Shown here: positions 16,216 to 25,713 of the stretch, in pieces
Numbering within the stretch: the stretch's first letter is position 1
How the letters are laid out: every line of letters starts with the position of its first letter
Origin: Lachnospiraceae bacterium
GTDB taxonomy: Bacteria > Bacillota > Clostridia > Lachnospirales > Lachnospiraceae
Reading direction: 5' to 3'
Assembly (NCBI GenBank): GCA_017476665.1
Contig: JAFUZJ010000014.1
Span: 25,539 to 89,538 of the forward strand
DNA length: 64,000 bases
Position numbers and translations under genes: made by a program
The notes under the pieces: generated by a model
Database searches by the model: none
Told to the model about the DNA's origin: nothing
What the model saw: the letters and a program-made list of their open reading frames with translations, nothing else

Positions 16216-18261
16216 ATGAGTACAAAACTGCAGAGAACAGACGCGATGGTCGCAATCTATATGCTGGTCGCGTTTATCATGTTCATCGTCCCTCTTGATT
16301 CCTGGATTCTTGATATATTTATGGCATTCAATATTGCCATGGGATTCACCATTCTTTTTGTGAGCATGTTTGTCAAGGAAGTACTGGATATTTCTTTTTA
16401 TCCGACCATTTTGCTGTTTACGACCATTTTCCGCCTTGGACTGAACGTATCTTCCACGAGACTGATCCTGTCTACGGGAGATTCCGGAAACGTCGTAAAG
16501 ACATTCGGTGCGTTTGTCGGCGGCGGTGATATCATCATCGGTGCCATCGTATTCATCATCATGATCCTGGTGCAGTTTCTGGTGATCAACAAAGGTTCCG
16601 AACGTGTGGCTGAGGTAACGGCGAGATTTACATTGGATGCCATGCCCGGTAAGCAGATGGCCATCGATGCCGATCTGAATACGGGGACGATCGATGATAA
16701 GGAGGCAAAGCGCCGCCGTGACAAGATCCAGGAGGAGTCCAGCTTCTTCGGTTCCATGGATGGTGCGGTGAAATATGTAAAGGGAGATGCCACAGCCGGC
16801 CTGATCCTGACCGCGCTGAACTTTGTCGGCGGAATTGCCATGGGTGTGCTTCGGAGCGGCATGGATGTCAGCACGGCGCTTCAAAACTACGGCATTCTGA
16901 CCATCGGTGACGGTCTGGTGAGCCAGATCCCTTCCCTTCTGATCTCTCTGTCCACCGGTATTCTGGTGACGAAGGGCGGGAAAGAAGTAGAGTTCGGCGG
17001 AGAGATCATCAAGCAGCTTTTCGGCATTCCCAAAGTCATGTATCTGGTGGGAGGGACGTTGGCCTTCTTGGGTGTGGCCACGGAGCTGAACACGATCCTG
17101 TTCGTGGGAATGGGTATGCTGTTCGTTGTGGGAGGCAGGATGATCGCCGGCAACCTGGAGACGGCGCAGATCGAACAGGAGGTGGACACCGAGGAGGTGG
17201 AGGCCGAGGAGATCAGGCAGCCGGAGAATGTGAACAGTCTGCTGCAGGTGGATCCCATCGAGCTGGAGTTTGGTTACGGTATTATTCCTTTAGCCGATGT
17301 AAACCAGGGCGGTGACCTGTTGGACCGCGTGGTCATGATCAGAAGACAGATCGCATTGGAACTTGGTACCGTCGTGCCGATTATTCGTCTGCGCGACAAT
17401 ATTCAGTTGAATCCGAATCAGTATATTATTAAAATAAAAGGGATACAGGTCAGCGAGGGCGAGATCCTGTTTGACCACTATATGGCCATGAATCCCGGTT
17501 ATGTGGAGGAAGAGATCACGGGTATTCCGACCTTCGAGCCGTCCTTCCACCTGCCGGCTACCTGGATCACCGAAGGTCAGAGGGAACGGGCGGAGAGTCT
17601 GGGCTACACGGTGGTGGATCCGCCGTCTATCATCGCGACCCATCTGACGGAGATCATCCGCCAGTACATAGCGGAACTGCTGACCCGCCAGGATGTGCAG
17701 AATCTGATCAATAATCTGAAGGAGACCAACCCGTCTCTGGTGGACGAGCTGGTTCCGAAGCTGTTGGGCTTGGGCGAGATCCAGAAAGTATTGCAGAATC
17801 TTTTGCGGGAAGGAATTTCCATACGAGATCTGCTGACGATCATGGAAACGTTGGCGGACTATGCGACGACGACAAGGGATACCGATATTCTGACAGAGTA
17901 TGTGCGTCAGAGCCTGAAGCGTGCCATTTCCACCAAATTTTTCCTTGCCCATGAAGCTACCAGCGTGGCCACGCTGGATCCGAAGGTAGAGCAGGAGATC
18001 ATGGGCAGTGTGAAGCAGACGGAGAACGGTGCCTTTATCAATCTGGATCCCTCCAGGGCGCGGGCGATCATCGACGCTGTGGGCGCGGAGATCAAGAAGC
18101 TGGAAAACCTCGGAAAAGCGCCGATCATCATTACCTCTCCAATCGTGCGGATTTATTTTAAACGTCTGACCGAGGAATATTACAGGGATCTGGTGGTCGT
18201 GTCATATAATGAAGTGGAATCAAATGTTGAATTACAGTCAGTTGGGATGGTGACAGCATAA
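16216..18261 (+). CDS. flhA: Flagellar export gate protein FlhA
   Basis: The largest export gate protein, 681 aa; its cytoplasmic nonamer ring receives chaperone-substrate complexes and couples export to ion flow. The N-terminal half has about eight transmembrane segments and the FHIPEP-family cytoplasmic loop with FTLDAMPGKQMAIDADLNTG. The C-terminal soluble domain starts after about residue 330. The RBS AAGGAGG precedes ATG 16216. The stop overlaps the flhF start by one base (TAATG). Confidence 0.97.
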   Translation: MSTKLQRTDAMVAIYMLVAFIMFIVPLDSWILDIFMAFNIAMGFTILFVSMFVKEVLDISFYPTILLFTTIFRLGLNVSSTRLILSTGDSGNVVKTFGAFVGGGDIIIGAIVFIIMILVQFLVINKGSERVAEVTARFTLDAMPGKQMAIDADLNTGTIDDKEAKRRRDKIQEESSFFGSMDGAVKYVKGDATAGLILTALNFVGGIAMGVLRSGMDVSTALQNYGILTIGDGLVSQIPSLLISLSTGILVTKGGKEVEFGGEIIKQLFGIPKVMYLVGGTLAFLGVATELNTILFVGMGMLFVVGGRMIAGNLETAQIEQEVDTEEVEAEEIRQPENVNSLLQVDPIELEFGYGIIPLADVNQGGDLLDRVVMIRRQIALELGTVVPIIRLRDNIQLNPNQYIIKIKGIQVSEGEILFDHYMAMNPGYVEEEITGIPTFEPSFHLPATWITEGQRERAESLGYTVVDPPSIIATHLTEIIRQYIAELLTRQDVQNLINNLKETNPSLVDELVPKLLGLGEIQKVLQNLLREGISIRDLLTIMETLADYATTTRDTDILTEYVRQSLKRAISTKFFLAHEATSVATLDPKVEQEIMGSVKQTENGAFINLDPSRARAIIDAVGAEIKKLENLGKAPIIITSPIVRIYFKRLTEEYYRDLVVVSYNEVESNVELQSVGMVTA

Positions 18262-19526
18262 TGGTTATCAAAAAGTTTGTAGGAAAAACAGAAGAGGAAG
18301 CGACTGCGGCAGCAAAGAAAGAGCTGGGGGAGAACGTTGTCATTATGAATGTGAGGCAGGTGAATCCCACCGGGCTTTTTGCGTTCCTGAAAGAGAAGCA
18401 GACGGAGGTCACAGTGGCGTTGGAAGAGGAGCGGGAGAAGGTCCGGCTGGAGCGCGGAGAAGCGGAGCGGAAAGCTGTGCAGCAGGTGGCCAAGGTTGTG
18501 GAGCAAAAAGGACTGATCCTGAATGCACAGAATAGTGCCAGCAGCATTGAGCAGAAGCTGGACAGTCTGCAGACCCTCTTAGAGAAACAGTTACAGAAAA
18601 ACGAGACGGAAGAGCGGAGCAAGCAGAAAAAAGAAATGTCTGCCGGGGACCGCAAAGATGTTCCCGGCGAGGAGGCGCAGGCGCCGGAACTGGACGCCAA
18701 GGCCGAGGAAGAACTGAAAAAGAGCAAGGAACAGGAGAAATTTATCCGATTGTTATACAATACCATGATTGAAAACGAGGTGGATGAAAAGTATGCCAAC
18801 CAGATCCTGGAGGAAGTGGACAAGAGCAGAAAGCCCAACACGCCGTTTGACTATATACTCGCCAATATCTATCAGAAGATTGTTCTGAATTTCGGCAAAT
18901 CGGAGGGCATCCTGCCCGCCCAGAACAGACCCAGAGTCGTATTTTTTATCGGGCCTACCGGCGTGGGGAAGACGACCACGATCGCGAAGCTGGCCTCCAG
19001 CTTTGTAGTGGGAGAAAAGAAAAAGGTGGCTTTGCTCACTGCGGATACCTACCGGATCGCGGCGGCGGAACAGCTGAGAACCTATGCGCAGATCCTGGAA
19101 GTGCCGTTTCAGGTGATTTACAGTCCGGAGGAGCTGGCGGAGGCCATAGCGGGTTTTGCGGATTATGATTATGTGCTGGTGGATACATCGGGACATTCCC
19201 ACAGAAACGAGGAACAGTTAAACCGCATGCGGGAATATCTGGATGTGATGAGGGAAAAGGCGGAGACCCAGGCATTTTTGGTGATGAGTGCGAATACCAA
19301 GTATAAGGATCTGCTGAAGATCGCTGACAATTATAAAGAGATCGCAGATTATCAGTTGATCTTTACGAAGATTGATGAGACAACGACTTTGGGAAATCTT
19401 TTGAATGTGAAGCTTCACATGGATACGCCGATTGCCTATGTCACATATGGGCAGAATGTGCCGAATGACATAGAATGTTTCAATCCTCAGAAGACGGTAA
19501 AACAGCTTTTAGGCGGCAAGGCATAA
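18261..19526 (+). CDS. flhF: Flagellar SRP-type GTPase FlhF
   Basis: A 421-aa SRP-family GTPase that sets flagellar position and number together with FlhG. The N-terminal B domain is charged and helical (about 1-170). The NG domain shows G1 GPTGVGKTTTIAKLA, LLTADTYRIAAAEQLRTYA and the G4-like IFTKIDETTTLGNLL. The G3 region reads DTSGHSHRN, where many FlhF proteins have DTAGRS-like residues; the change may be lineage-specific. It is followed by flhG as usual. Confidence 0.95.
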   Translation: MVIKKFVGKTEEEATAAAKKELGENVVIMNVRQVNPTGLFAFLKEKQTEVTVALEEEREKVRLERGEAERKAVQQVAKVVEQKGLILNAQNSASSIEQKLDSLQTLLEKQLQKNETEERSKQKKEMSAGDRKDVPGEEAQAPELDAKAEEELKKSKEQEKFIRLLYNTMIENEVDEKYANQILEEVDKSRKPNTPFDYILANIYQKIVLNFGKSEGILPAQNRPRVVFFIGPTGVGKTTTIAKLASSFVVGEKKKVALLTADTYRIAAAEQLRTYAQILEVPFQVIYSPEELAEAIAGFADYDYVLVDTSGHSHRNEEQLNRMREYLDVMREKAETQAFLVMSANTKYKDLLKIADNYKEIADYQLIFTKIDETTTLGNLLNVKLHMDTPIAYVTYGQNVPNDIECFNPQKTVKQLLGGKA

Positions 19527-19579
19527 AAAGCGCAGACCTGGCGGGCTGTGCGGAAGTTGGCTAAGGAGGGTCATATACA

Positions 19580-20449
19580 ATGGATCAGGCAGAACAATTG
19601 CGAATTATAAAGGCGAATCAGCAGGTCAGACCGCTTGCGCGAGTGATCACCGTCACCAGCGGAAAAGGCGGCGTGGGAAAATCCAATACATCCATCAATC
19701 TTGCGATCCAGTTCCGAAAACTGGGGAAACGGGTCATTATCCTGGATGCGGATTTCGGGCTTGCCAATATAGAGATCATGTTTGGTGCGGTGCCGCGTCA
19801 CAATTTATATGATCTGATCTATCAGGGAAAGAATATCAAGGATATCATCACCTGGGGACCGATGGAAGTGGGATTTATTTCCGGCGGCTCCGGAATTGCC
19901 GGCATGGCGAATCTGAGCCGTGATTATCTGAATTATATCATCAAAAATCTGGTGGAACTGGACGCGCTGGCGGATGTGATCATTATTGATACCGGCGCGG
20001 GTATCTCGGATGCGGTGCTGGAATTTCTGGTGGCCAGCGGGGAAATCCTGCTTGTGACCACTCCGGAACCCACATCGATCACGGATTCCTATTCGCTGTT
20101 GAAGGCGTTGTACAGACATCCCCGCTTTAAGGCGGAGGATACAAAGGTGAAGATGCTTGCCAACCGGGTGGAGAAGGAATCGGAAGGGCAGGTGCTCTTT
20201 AACAAGCTGAATTCCGTGGTGATGCGGTATCTGAAGATTCCCATGACTTATCTGGGATGTGTACCGCAGGATTCCCAACTGACCAAGGCGGTGATGCAGC
20301 AGATGCCGGTGTCTCTTCAGAATCCGAATGCGAAATCTTCCCAGGCTTATGAGAGGATCGCACTGAGGCTGTTGGAGAAAGAGGAGGCGGAACGCCAGCC
20401 GAAACGGGGAATGGCCGCATTCTTTTCCCATATGATCTCAAGGATGTAG
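19580..20449 (+). CDS. flhG: Flagellar number regulator FlhG (MinD-like ATPase)
   Basis: A 289-aa MinD/ParA-type ATPase that stimulates FlhF and limits flagellar number. The deviant Walker A SGKGGVGKSNTSINLA, the RVIILDADFGLANIEIMFG block and DVIIIDTGAGISDAVLEFL are intact. The N-terminal DQAEQLR segment resembles the FlhF-activating peptide of B. subtilis FlhG. The C-terminus ends in an amphipathic-looking helix MAAFFSHMISRM, plausible for membrane attachment. Confidence 0.94.
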   Translation: MDQAEQLRIIKANQQVRPLARVITVTSGKGGVGKSNTSINLAIQFRKLGKRVIILDADFGLANIEIMFGAVPRHNLYDLIYQGKNIKDIITWGPMEVGFISGGSGIAGMANLSRDYLNYIIKNLVELDALADVIIIDTGAGISDAVLEFLVASGEILLVTTPEPTSITDSYSLLKALYRHPRFKAEDTKVKMLANRVEKESEGQVLFNKLNSVVMRYLKIPMTYLGCVPQDSQLTKAVMQQMPVSLQNPNAKSSQAYERIALRLLEKEEAERQPKRGMAAFFSHMISRM

Positions 20450-20464
20450 ATAAGGAGAAAAACT

Positions 20465-21184
20465 ATGCTATCTAAGTTTATAACGCTGGGCGACAGGATC
20501 GAACTGACGGCGGTAGGGCGCGTGAAACTGTCCGAGGAGGAAGAAAGAAAAGTATATCAGAGCAAGGTGTATGAGATCCTGACGGACGATACACTGGAAA
20601 TCACCATGCCCATGGAGAAGACGAAACTGATCCTGCTCCCTGTGGACGGCGAGTACGATATGATCTTTTATACCGACACGGGATTGTATCAGTGTTTTGC
20701 CCGGATCGTGGACCGATACAAGAGCAATAATGTCTACATCCTGCGGGTTGAACTTACCAGCAATCTCAGAAAGTATCAGCGCCGTGAGTATTACCGCTTC
20801 AGCTGTGCCCTGGAGATGTGTTCCAGAAATCTGGAGGAGGAAGAACAGCAGGCAGTGGAGGAGAAGAAGCCTTATATCCTGCAGCCCGGGCTTCCGCTGA
20901 AAAAGAGCGTGATCGTGGATATCAGCGGAGGCGGGATCCGCTTTCTTTCCACACAGAAGTACGAATCCGGCAGCTTATTATATTGCAGCTATCATCTGGT
21001 CAAGAATGGCGTGAGCAAACAGTACGAGGTGATCGGCAAGGTGCTCTCCGTAAAGGATGTGGAAAACCGTCCCGGCACCTACGAACACAGAGTGCAGTAC
21101 TACAATATGGATACGGCGACCAGGGAGGAGATCATCAAATTTATTTTTGAGGAAGAACGAAAGAGTCGTCAGACAAAAAAATAA
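20465..21184 (+). CDS. PilZ-domain flagellar brake-like protein (YcgR/MotI type)
   Basis: A 239-aa cytoplasmic protein with an N-terminal YcgR-like beta domain (about 1-100) and a C-terminal PilZ domain. The c-di-GMP binding signature is present: YQRREYYRF supplies the RRxxxR motif and DISGGGIRF supplies the D/NxSxxG motif. Such proteins slow or stop the motor when c-di-GMP is high (YcgR in enterics, MotI in B. subtilis). Its place between flhG and cheB, inside the fla/che operon, supports a direct motor role. The partner (MotA or FliG) is not shown by sequence. Confidence 0.88.
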   Translation: MLSKFITLGDRIELTAVGRVKLSEEEERKVYQSKVYEILTDDTLEITMPMEKTKLILLPVDGEYDMIFYTDTGLYQCFARIVDRYKSNNVYILRVELTSNLRKYQRREYYRFSCALEMCSRNLEEEEQQAVEEKKPYILQPGLPLKKSVIVDISGGGIRFLSTQKYESGSLLYCSYHLVKNGVSKQYEVIGKVLSVKDVENRPGTYEHRVQYYNMDTATREEIIKFIFEEERKSRQTKK

Positions 21185-21265
21185 AAAGTTGAAGCGAATT
21201 TGGTTATTATGCACTCATGAGAAGAGGGAGATGTGATATAATAGATCCGAAAAGAGGGTAAAAAC

Positions 21266-21862
21266 GTGAATTCAAAAATTGTAGCAATCGCAAGTTCGAC
21301 AGGAGGTCCCAGAGCGCTTCACACGGTGATGGAAGGGATACCGAAGGGATTTGAGCCGCCTGTTCTGATCGTACAGCATATGCCTCATGGTTTCACGGCT
21401 TCTTTGGCAGACCGTTTGAATGATATCTGCGGGATCCATGTGAAAGAAGCGGAAGAAGGAGAGGTCGTCAAAGGGGGGACAGTATATCTCGCCATGGGTG
21501 GCTTACATATGACTGTGAAACGGGAGAAGGCAAGCGGAAAGCATGTGATCCGGTACCAGGACGGTCCCACCAGAGAGGGTGTGAAGCCTTGTGCCAATTA
21601 TATGTTTGAGTCTCTTGTGGAGTGCGGATACGATCAGGTGGTGTGCGCTGTCCTGACAGGCATGGGAGCTGATGGAACCGAAGGGGTGGCGGCTCTGAAA
21701 AAAGCGAAGCCTAACACCTATGTCATCGCACAGAACAAAGAGACATCCACGGTTTATGGGATGCCGAAGAATATTGTACAGCATGGCCTGGCTGATATAG
21801 AAGTGCCGCTGGATCATGTTGCACAGGAGATCGTACACCGGGTAAATATGCATTCGTTTTGA
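21266..21862 (+). CDS. cheB: Chemotaxis methylesterase CheB, catalytic domain only
   Basis: A 198-aa protein (GTG start 21266, upstream GAGGG) that consists of the CheB methylesterase domain alone. The catalytic Ser is in ASSTGGPRAL, the His in QHMPHGFT and the Asp in LTGMGADGTEGV. It removes methyl groups from chemoreceptors during adaptation. The usual N-terminal receiver domain is absent, and there is no room for it upstream because the 81 bases after the PilZ gene show no coding continuation. How CheA would control it is therefore unclear. A -10-like TATAAT at 21237-21242 precedes it, without a clear -35. Confidence 0.92.
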   Translation: MNSKIVAIASSTGGPRALHTVMEGIPKGFEPPVLIVQHMPHGFTASLADRLNDICGIHVKEAEEGEVVKGGTVYLAMGGLHMTVKREKASGKHVIRYQDGPTREGVKPCANYMFESLVECGYDQVVCAVLTGMGADGTEGVAALKKAKPNTYVIAQNKETSTVYGMPKNIVQHGLADIEVPLDHVAQEIVHRVNMHSF

Positions 21863-21906
21863 GAGATCAGTAAGAAAATGCCCAATGCGGCGGAATGGAG
21901 GAACAT

Positions 21907-24018
21907 ATGGACGTAAGTCAATATCTTGAGATTTTCCTGGATGAGACCAAGGAACACTTACAGAATCTGAACACACAAATTCTGGATCTGGAAGCGGATT
22001 CGGAAAACATGGACACCATCAATGAGATTTTCCGTGCGGCACATTCCCTGAAAGGTATGGCCGGCACCATGGGATACAAGAGAATGCAGAATCTGACCCA
22101 TGATATGGAGAATGTTTTCTCAGAGGTGCGCAACGGCAATATCAAGGTTCAGCCCGAGATGATCGATGTCCTGTTCCAGTGTCTGGACGCATTGGAGGAA
22201 TATACCAACAATATTCAGCAGACTGCTGATGAGGGTACCAATGACAATGAGCCGCTCATCAAGATGCTGAATGATATTCTGAATAAGGAGAGCGGCAAGA
22301 AGGAGGAGGCTCCCGCAGCGGCCGAAAAGCCCCAGGAAGCGTCTGCAGGCGGTGCGGAAGGCGACAAGAAGTGGAACGAGATCGCACTGGACGATTCCCA
22401 GATTCATGTGATCGAAGAAGCCAAGAAAGGCGGTCAGAAGGTTTACGGTCTGAACGTTACGATCCAGGAGAGCTGTATCCTGAAGGCAGCGCGCGCGTTC
22501 CTGGTATTCAAGGCAATCGAGGAGAACGGTGAGATTATTGTTTCAAATCCCAGCGCCCAGGATGTGGAAGATGAGAAGTTTGACAGAGACTTTACGCTGA
22601 TCGTGATCAGCGAACTGGAGCTGAATGATGTGATCAAGCTTGCCACGGATGTGTCCGAGATTGAGAGTGTTGTCGGAGAGCAGCTGGTATTGGAGAATAC
22701 AAAGAACTACCGTCCGCTGGAGGAAGAGGAACCGGCAGAAGCAGCCGCAGAAGCAGAGGAAAAAGCAAAACCGGTTGTTGTGGAGGAGAAAAAAGCACAG
22801 CAGACAACTACCGCACCTGCTGCAAAGAGTGGCGGAAATGATAAGAAACCGGCGTCCGGCAAGCCCGTGGTAAACCGTACGGTGCGTGTGGACATTGAAA
22901 AACTGGATGTGCTGATGAATCTGGTCAGCGAGCTGATCATTGCAAAGAACTCCTTAGTGTCCGCCTCCGGATTGGAGCAGAACAACAGCTCAGGCTTTAA
23001 CGAGCAGATTGAATATCTGGAGAGTGTGACCACGAATCTGCATGAATCCGTGATGAAGGTTCGAATGGTTCCCATTGAGAGCGTAGTGAACAAGTTCCCT
23101 CGTATGATCCGTGATCTTTCCAAGACGTTAAATAAGAAGATGGAGCTGTACATGACCGGTGAGGAGACAGAGCTTGACCGTACCGTGGTGGATGAGATCG
23201 GAGATCCTTTGATGCATTTGCTGCGCAATTCTGCAGACCATGGTCTGGAGGACGCGGAGCTCCGTAAGCAGAGAGGCAAGAATCCGGTGGGCTCCATTTT
23301 CCTGGATGCATATCAGGACGGTAACAATGTCGTGATTGAAGTTCGCGATGACGGTAACGGTATCGACACGGAAGCTGTAAAGCAGAAAGCTATCGAGCGC
23401 GGCACGATCACCGCGGAGCAGGCGGAGAATATGAGCGAGAAGGAGATCATCGATCTTCTGTTCCTGCCCAGCTTCTCCACAGCCAAGAAAGTGACCGACG
23501 TCTCCGGTCGAGGCGTAGGCCTGGATGTGGTAAAATCCAAGATCGAGTCTCTGTCCGGAGAAGTGGAAGTGAAGTCCAAGCTCGGTGAGGGTAGTACCTG
23601 GACCATCAGACTTCCTCTGACATTGGCGATTATCCAGACGCTGATGGTAGTTGTGGGCGGTGAGAAGTATGCTATTTCCCTTGGCTCAATCCAGACGATT
23701 GAGAATGTAATGGCATCCGACATCAAGCTTGTGGAGAATAAGGAAGTGATCAACCTCCGCGGTATGGTCATTCCGCTGATCCGTATGAATGAACTTCTGG
23801 ATATTGAGAGCAAGAACACGGACGACAGCCTGATCGTTGTCATCGTGAAGAAGGGCGATAAGACAGCTGGTCTGATCGTAGATGATCTGATCGGGCAGCA
23901 GGAGATCGTTATCAAATCTCTCGGTTCCTACATCAAACAGTGTAAGTTCATCAGCGGCGCAACCATTCTGGGAGACGGCGAAGTTGCCCTGATCCTGGAT
24001 GCAAATGCGTTGCTGTAG
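21907..24018 (+). CDS. cheA: Chemotaxis histidine kinase CheA
   Basis: A 703-aa sensor kinase of the chemoreceptor array. Domains in order: HPt with phospho-acceptor His46 (AAHSLKGMAGTMGYKRM), a CheY/CheB-binding P2 at about 145-260, a Glu/Ala-rich linker, and dimerisation P3 (about 325-385). The HATPase P4 has LLRNSADHGLED, VRDDGNGID and DVSGRGVGLDVVKS. The CheW-like P5 is at about 570-703. ATG 21907 is chosen because GGAGG lies 5 bases upstream; the ATG at 21895 overlaps that site. cheW follows. Confidence 0.96.
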   Translation: MDVSQYLEIFLDETKEHLQNLNTQILDLEADSENMDTINEIFRAAHSLKGMAGTMGYKRMQNLTHDMENVFSEVRNGNIKVQPEMIDVLFQCLDALEEYTNNIQQTADEGTNDNEPLIKMLNDILNKESGKKEEAPAAAEKPQEASAGGAEGDKKWNEIALDDSQIHVIEEAKKGGQKVYGLNVTIQESCILKAARAFLVFKAIEENGEIIVSNPSAQDVEDEKFDRDFTLIVISELELNDVIKLATDVSEIESVVGEQLVLENTKNYRPLEEEEPAEAAAEAEEKAKPVVVEEKKAQQTTTAPAAKSGGNDKKPASGKPVVNRTVRVDIEKLDVLMNLVSELIIAKNSLVSASGLEQNNSSGFNEQIEYLESVTTNLHESVMKVRMVPIESVVNKFPRMIRDLSKTLNKKMELYMTGEETELDRTVVDEIGDPLMHLLRNSADHGLEDAELRKQRGKNPVGSIFLDAYQDGNNVVIEVRDDGNGIDTEAVKQKAIERGTITAEQAENMSEKEIIDLLFLPSFSTAKKVTDVSGRGVGLDVVKSKIESLSGEVEVKSKLGEGSTWTIRLPLTLAIIQTLMVVVGGEKYAISLGSIQTIENVMASDIKLVENKEVINLRGMVIPLIRMNELLDIESKNTDDSLIVVIVKKGDKTAGLIVDDLIGQQEIVIKSLGSYIKQCKFISGATILGDGEVALILDANALL

Positions 24019-24051
24019 TGGATTGACGAGGATAGAAAGGAGTGTCAGAAT

Positions 24052-24543
24052 ATGGATCAAGTGGCAGTATCAAGTGGTGAAGTGAAGAGCAGCAAGAGAA
24101 ATGTCCCGGCTGCAGTGCGTTTGCAATATATTGTGATCAAAATGGGAGATGAGCAGTACGGTATTGATATCCGGTACGTGGATAATATCGTAAGAATGCA
24201 GAACATTACCAGAGTACCGAAAGTACAGGCCTATCTGAAGGGTGTGATCAATCTTCGCGGCGAGGTGATTCCTGTAGTCAGTCTCAGACTGAAGATGGGG
24301 CTGCCTGCGGATGAATATACCAAGAATACAAGGATCATCATCCTGAAGACAGAGACCGGCAATCTCGGAATTATTGTAGATGAAGTGAGAGAGGTTGTCA
24401 CACTCGGGGAGGAGAGTATCGAGAAGATGGCACATGAGCCGAAAGACAGCAAGGCAAGCTTCGTGAACGGTATCGGTAAGAACGGTGGAGAACTGATCTC
24501 ACTCTTAGACCGGAATGCCATCACGCTGGAGTCGAATGTATAG
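24052..24543 (+). CDS. cheW: Chemotaxis coupling protein CheW
   Basis: A 163-aa adaptor that links CheA to chemoreceptors. The CheW fold blocks YIVIKMGDEQYGIDIRYVDN, VPKVQAYLKGVINLRGEVIP and LGIIVDEVREVVTL are present. The first 20 residues are a polar extension. The C-terminus ISLLDRNAITLE is typical. It lies between cheA and cheC in a tight gene series. Confidence 0.95.
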   Translation: MDQVAVSSGEVKSSKRNVPAAVRLQYIVIKMGDEQYGIDIRYVDNIVRMQNITRVPKVQAYLKGVINLRGEVIPVVSLRLKMGLPADEYTKNTRIIILKTETGNLGIIVDEVREVVTLGEESIEKMAHEPKDSKASFVNGIGKNGGELISLLDRNAITLESNV

Positions 24544-24566
24544 CATACCCGAAAAGGAGAAACTGT

Positions 24567-25190
24567 ATGGGCAAAATGAGTCTTGAAAATATATCCGATA
24601 GCTACATGGATGTGTTGAAGGAATTGGGAAATATCGGTGCAGGAAACGCCATGACGGCGCTTTCCCAGATGCTGAACTGTAAAGTGGATATGCGGGTGCC
24701 GCAGATCAAACTCATGGAGTTTAGTGAGATCGGTGCTATGCTGGGCGGAGAGGAACAGCTGATGGTAGGAGTGTTTCTCGGTGTAGAAGGAGATATCGAC
24801 GGCAGTATGATGTTTCTCCTGGAGAAAAACAGTGCAAAGCATCTGATCAATAAACTGATGATGGGCATGGCATCTGAAGGGGATGAATTTAATGAGATGG
24901 AATTGTCCGCGATGAAAGAGGTGGGCAATATCATTACCGGAGCCTATCTGAATTCACTTGCCGTGATCACGAATATGAAGATCCAGCCGACACCGCCGGA
25001 GTTGACGGTGGATATGGCAGGCGCTATCCTGAGTGTTCCCGCGATTGAGTTCGGTATCATGGGCGATAACATCCTTTTGATCCAGTCGCAGTTTTTTGAT
25101 GAAGTGGAAATTGACGGTTACTTTATTCTCATACCGGATCTTGACTCTTATGCAAAGATTCTTGGTTCACTGGGAATGCCGGTAGAATGA
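24567..25190 (+). CDS. cheC: CheY-P phosphatase CheC
   Basis: A 207-aa phosphatase that removes phosphate from CheY and binds CheD. Both active-site patterns D/S-x3-E-x2-N-x3-G are intact: DVLKELGNIGAG near residue 13 and SAMKEVGNIITG near residue 112. CheD is encoded next, 23 bases downstream, as expected for a partner pair. It is distinct from FliY, which carries an additional FliN domain. Confidence 0.95.
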   Translation: MGKMSLENISDSYMDVLKELGNIGAGNAMTALSQMLNCKVDMRVPQIKLMEFSEIGAMLGGEEQLMVGVFLGVEGDIDGSMMFLLEKNSAKHLINKLMMGMASEGDEFNEMELSAMKEVGNIITGAYLNSLAVITNMKIQPTPPELTVDMAGAILSVPAIEFGIMGDNILLIQSQFFDEVEIDGYFILIPDLDSYAKILGSLGMPVE

Positions 25191-25213
25191 GTGATTGAGG
25201 GTGAAAAGAAGGT

Positions 25214-25702
25214 ATGGCTGAAATTTTGAAAGTAGGAATGGCAGATCTCAAGGTCTGTACTGCACCGGATGGTTTGACAACGCTGGGGCTCGGCTCCTGT
25301 ATCGGAATCGCCGTGCGTGATCCGATGTCCAAAATAGGCGGTTTGGCGCATATCATGCTTCCTGATTCTACGGCAATGCGTGCCGCAACTACAAACAAAG
25401 CGAAATTTGCGGATACGGGAATTGAGGAGTTGGTACGTCAGATGGAAGCAAAGGGAGCCCGCAGAAGCCGCATGGTGGCCAAGATAGCAGGCGGTGCCAC
25501 TATGTTTGCGTTCCAGGGAAAAGCGGATATGGTGCAGGTAGGTTTGCGCAATGCGGAAGCATGCGTAACAAAACTGAAAGAACTCGGTATTCCGATCCTT
25601 GCCCGGGACACGGGAGAAAATTACGGGCGCACGGTCATTTTTTATCCCGAGACGGGAGATTATGTGGTTCGTGCCGTCGGAAAACCGGAAAAAACAATAT
25701 AA
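25214..25702 (+). CDS. cheD: Chemoreceptor glutamine deamidase CheD
   Basis: A 162-aa deamidase that converts receptor Gln to Glu and is held by CheC. The catalytic Cys is in LGLGSCIGIAVRD and the His in GGLAHIMLPDS; the downstream KIAGGATMF block with Thr completes the usual site. It lies directly after cheC, with GGTGAAAAGAAGG as RBS region. Length is typical. Confidence 0.95.
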   Translation: MAEILKVGMADLKVCTAPDGLTTLGLGSCIGIAVRDPMSKIGGLAHIMLPDSTAMRAATTNKAKFADTGIEELVRQMEAKGARRSRMVAKIAGGATMFAFQGKADMVQVGLRNAEACVTKLKELGIPILARDTGENYGRTVIFYPETGDYVVRAVGKPEKTI

Positions 25703-25713
25703 TTGAGGTTTTT

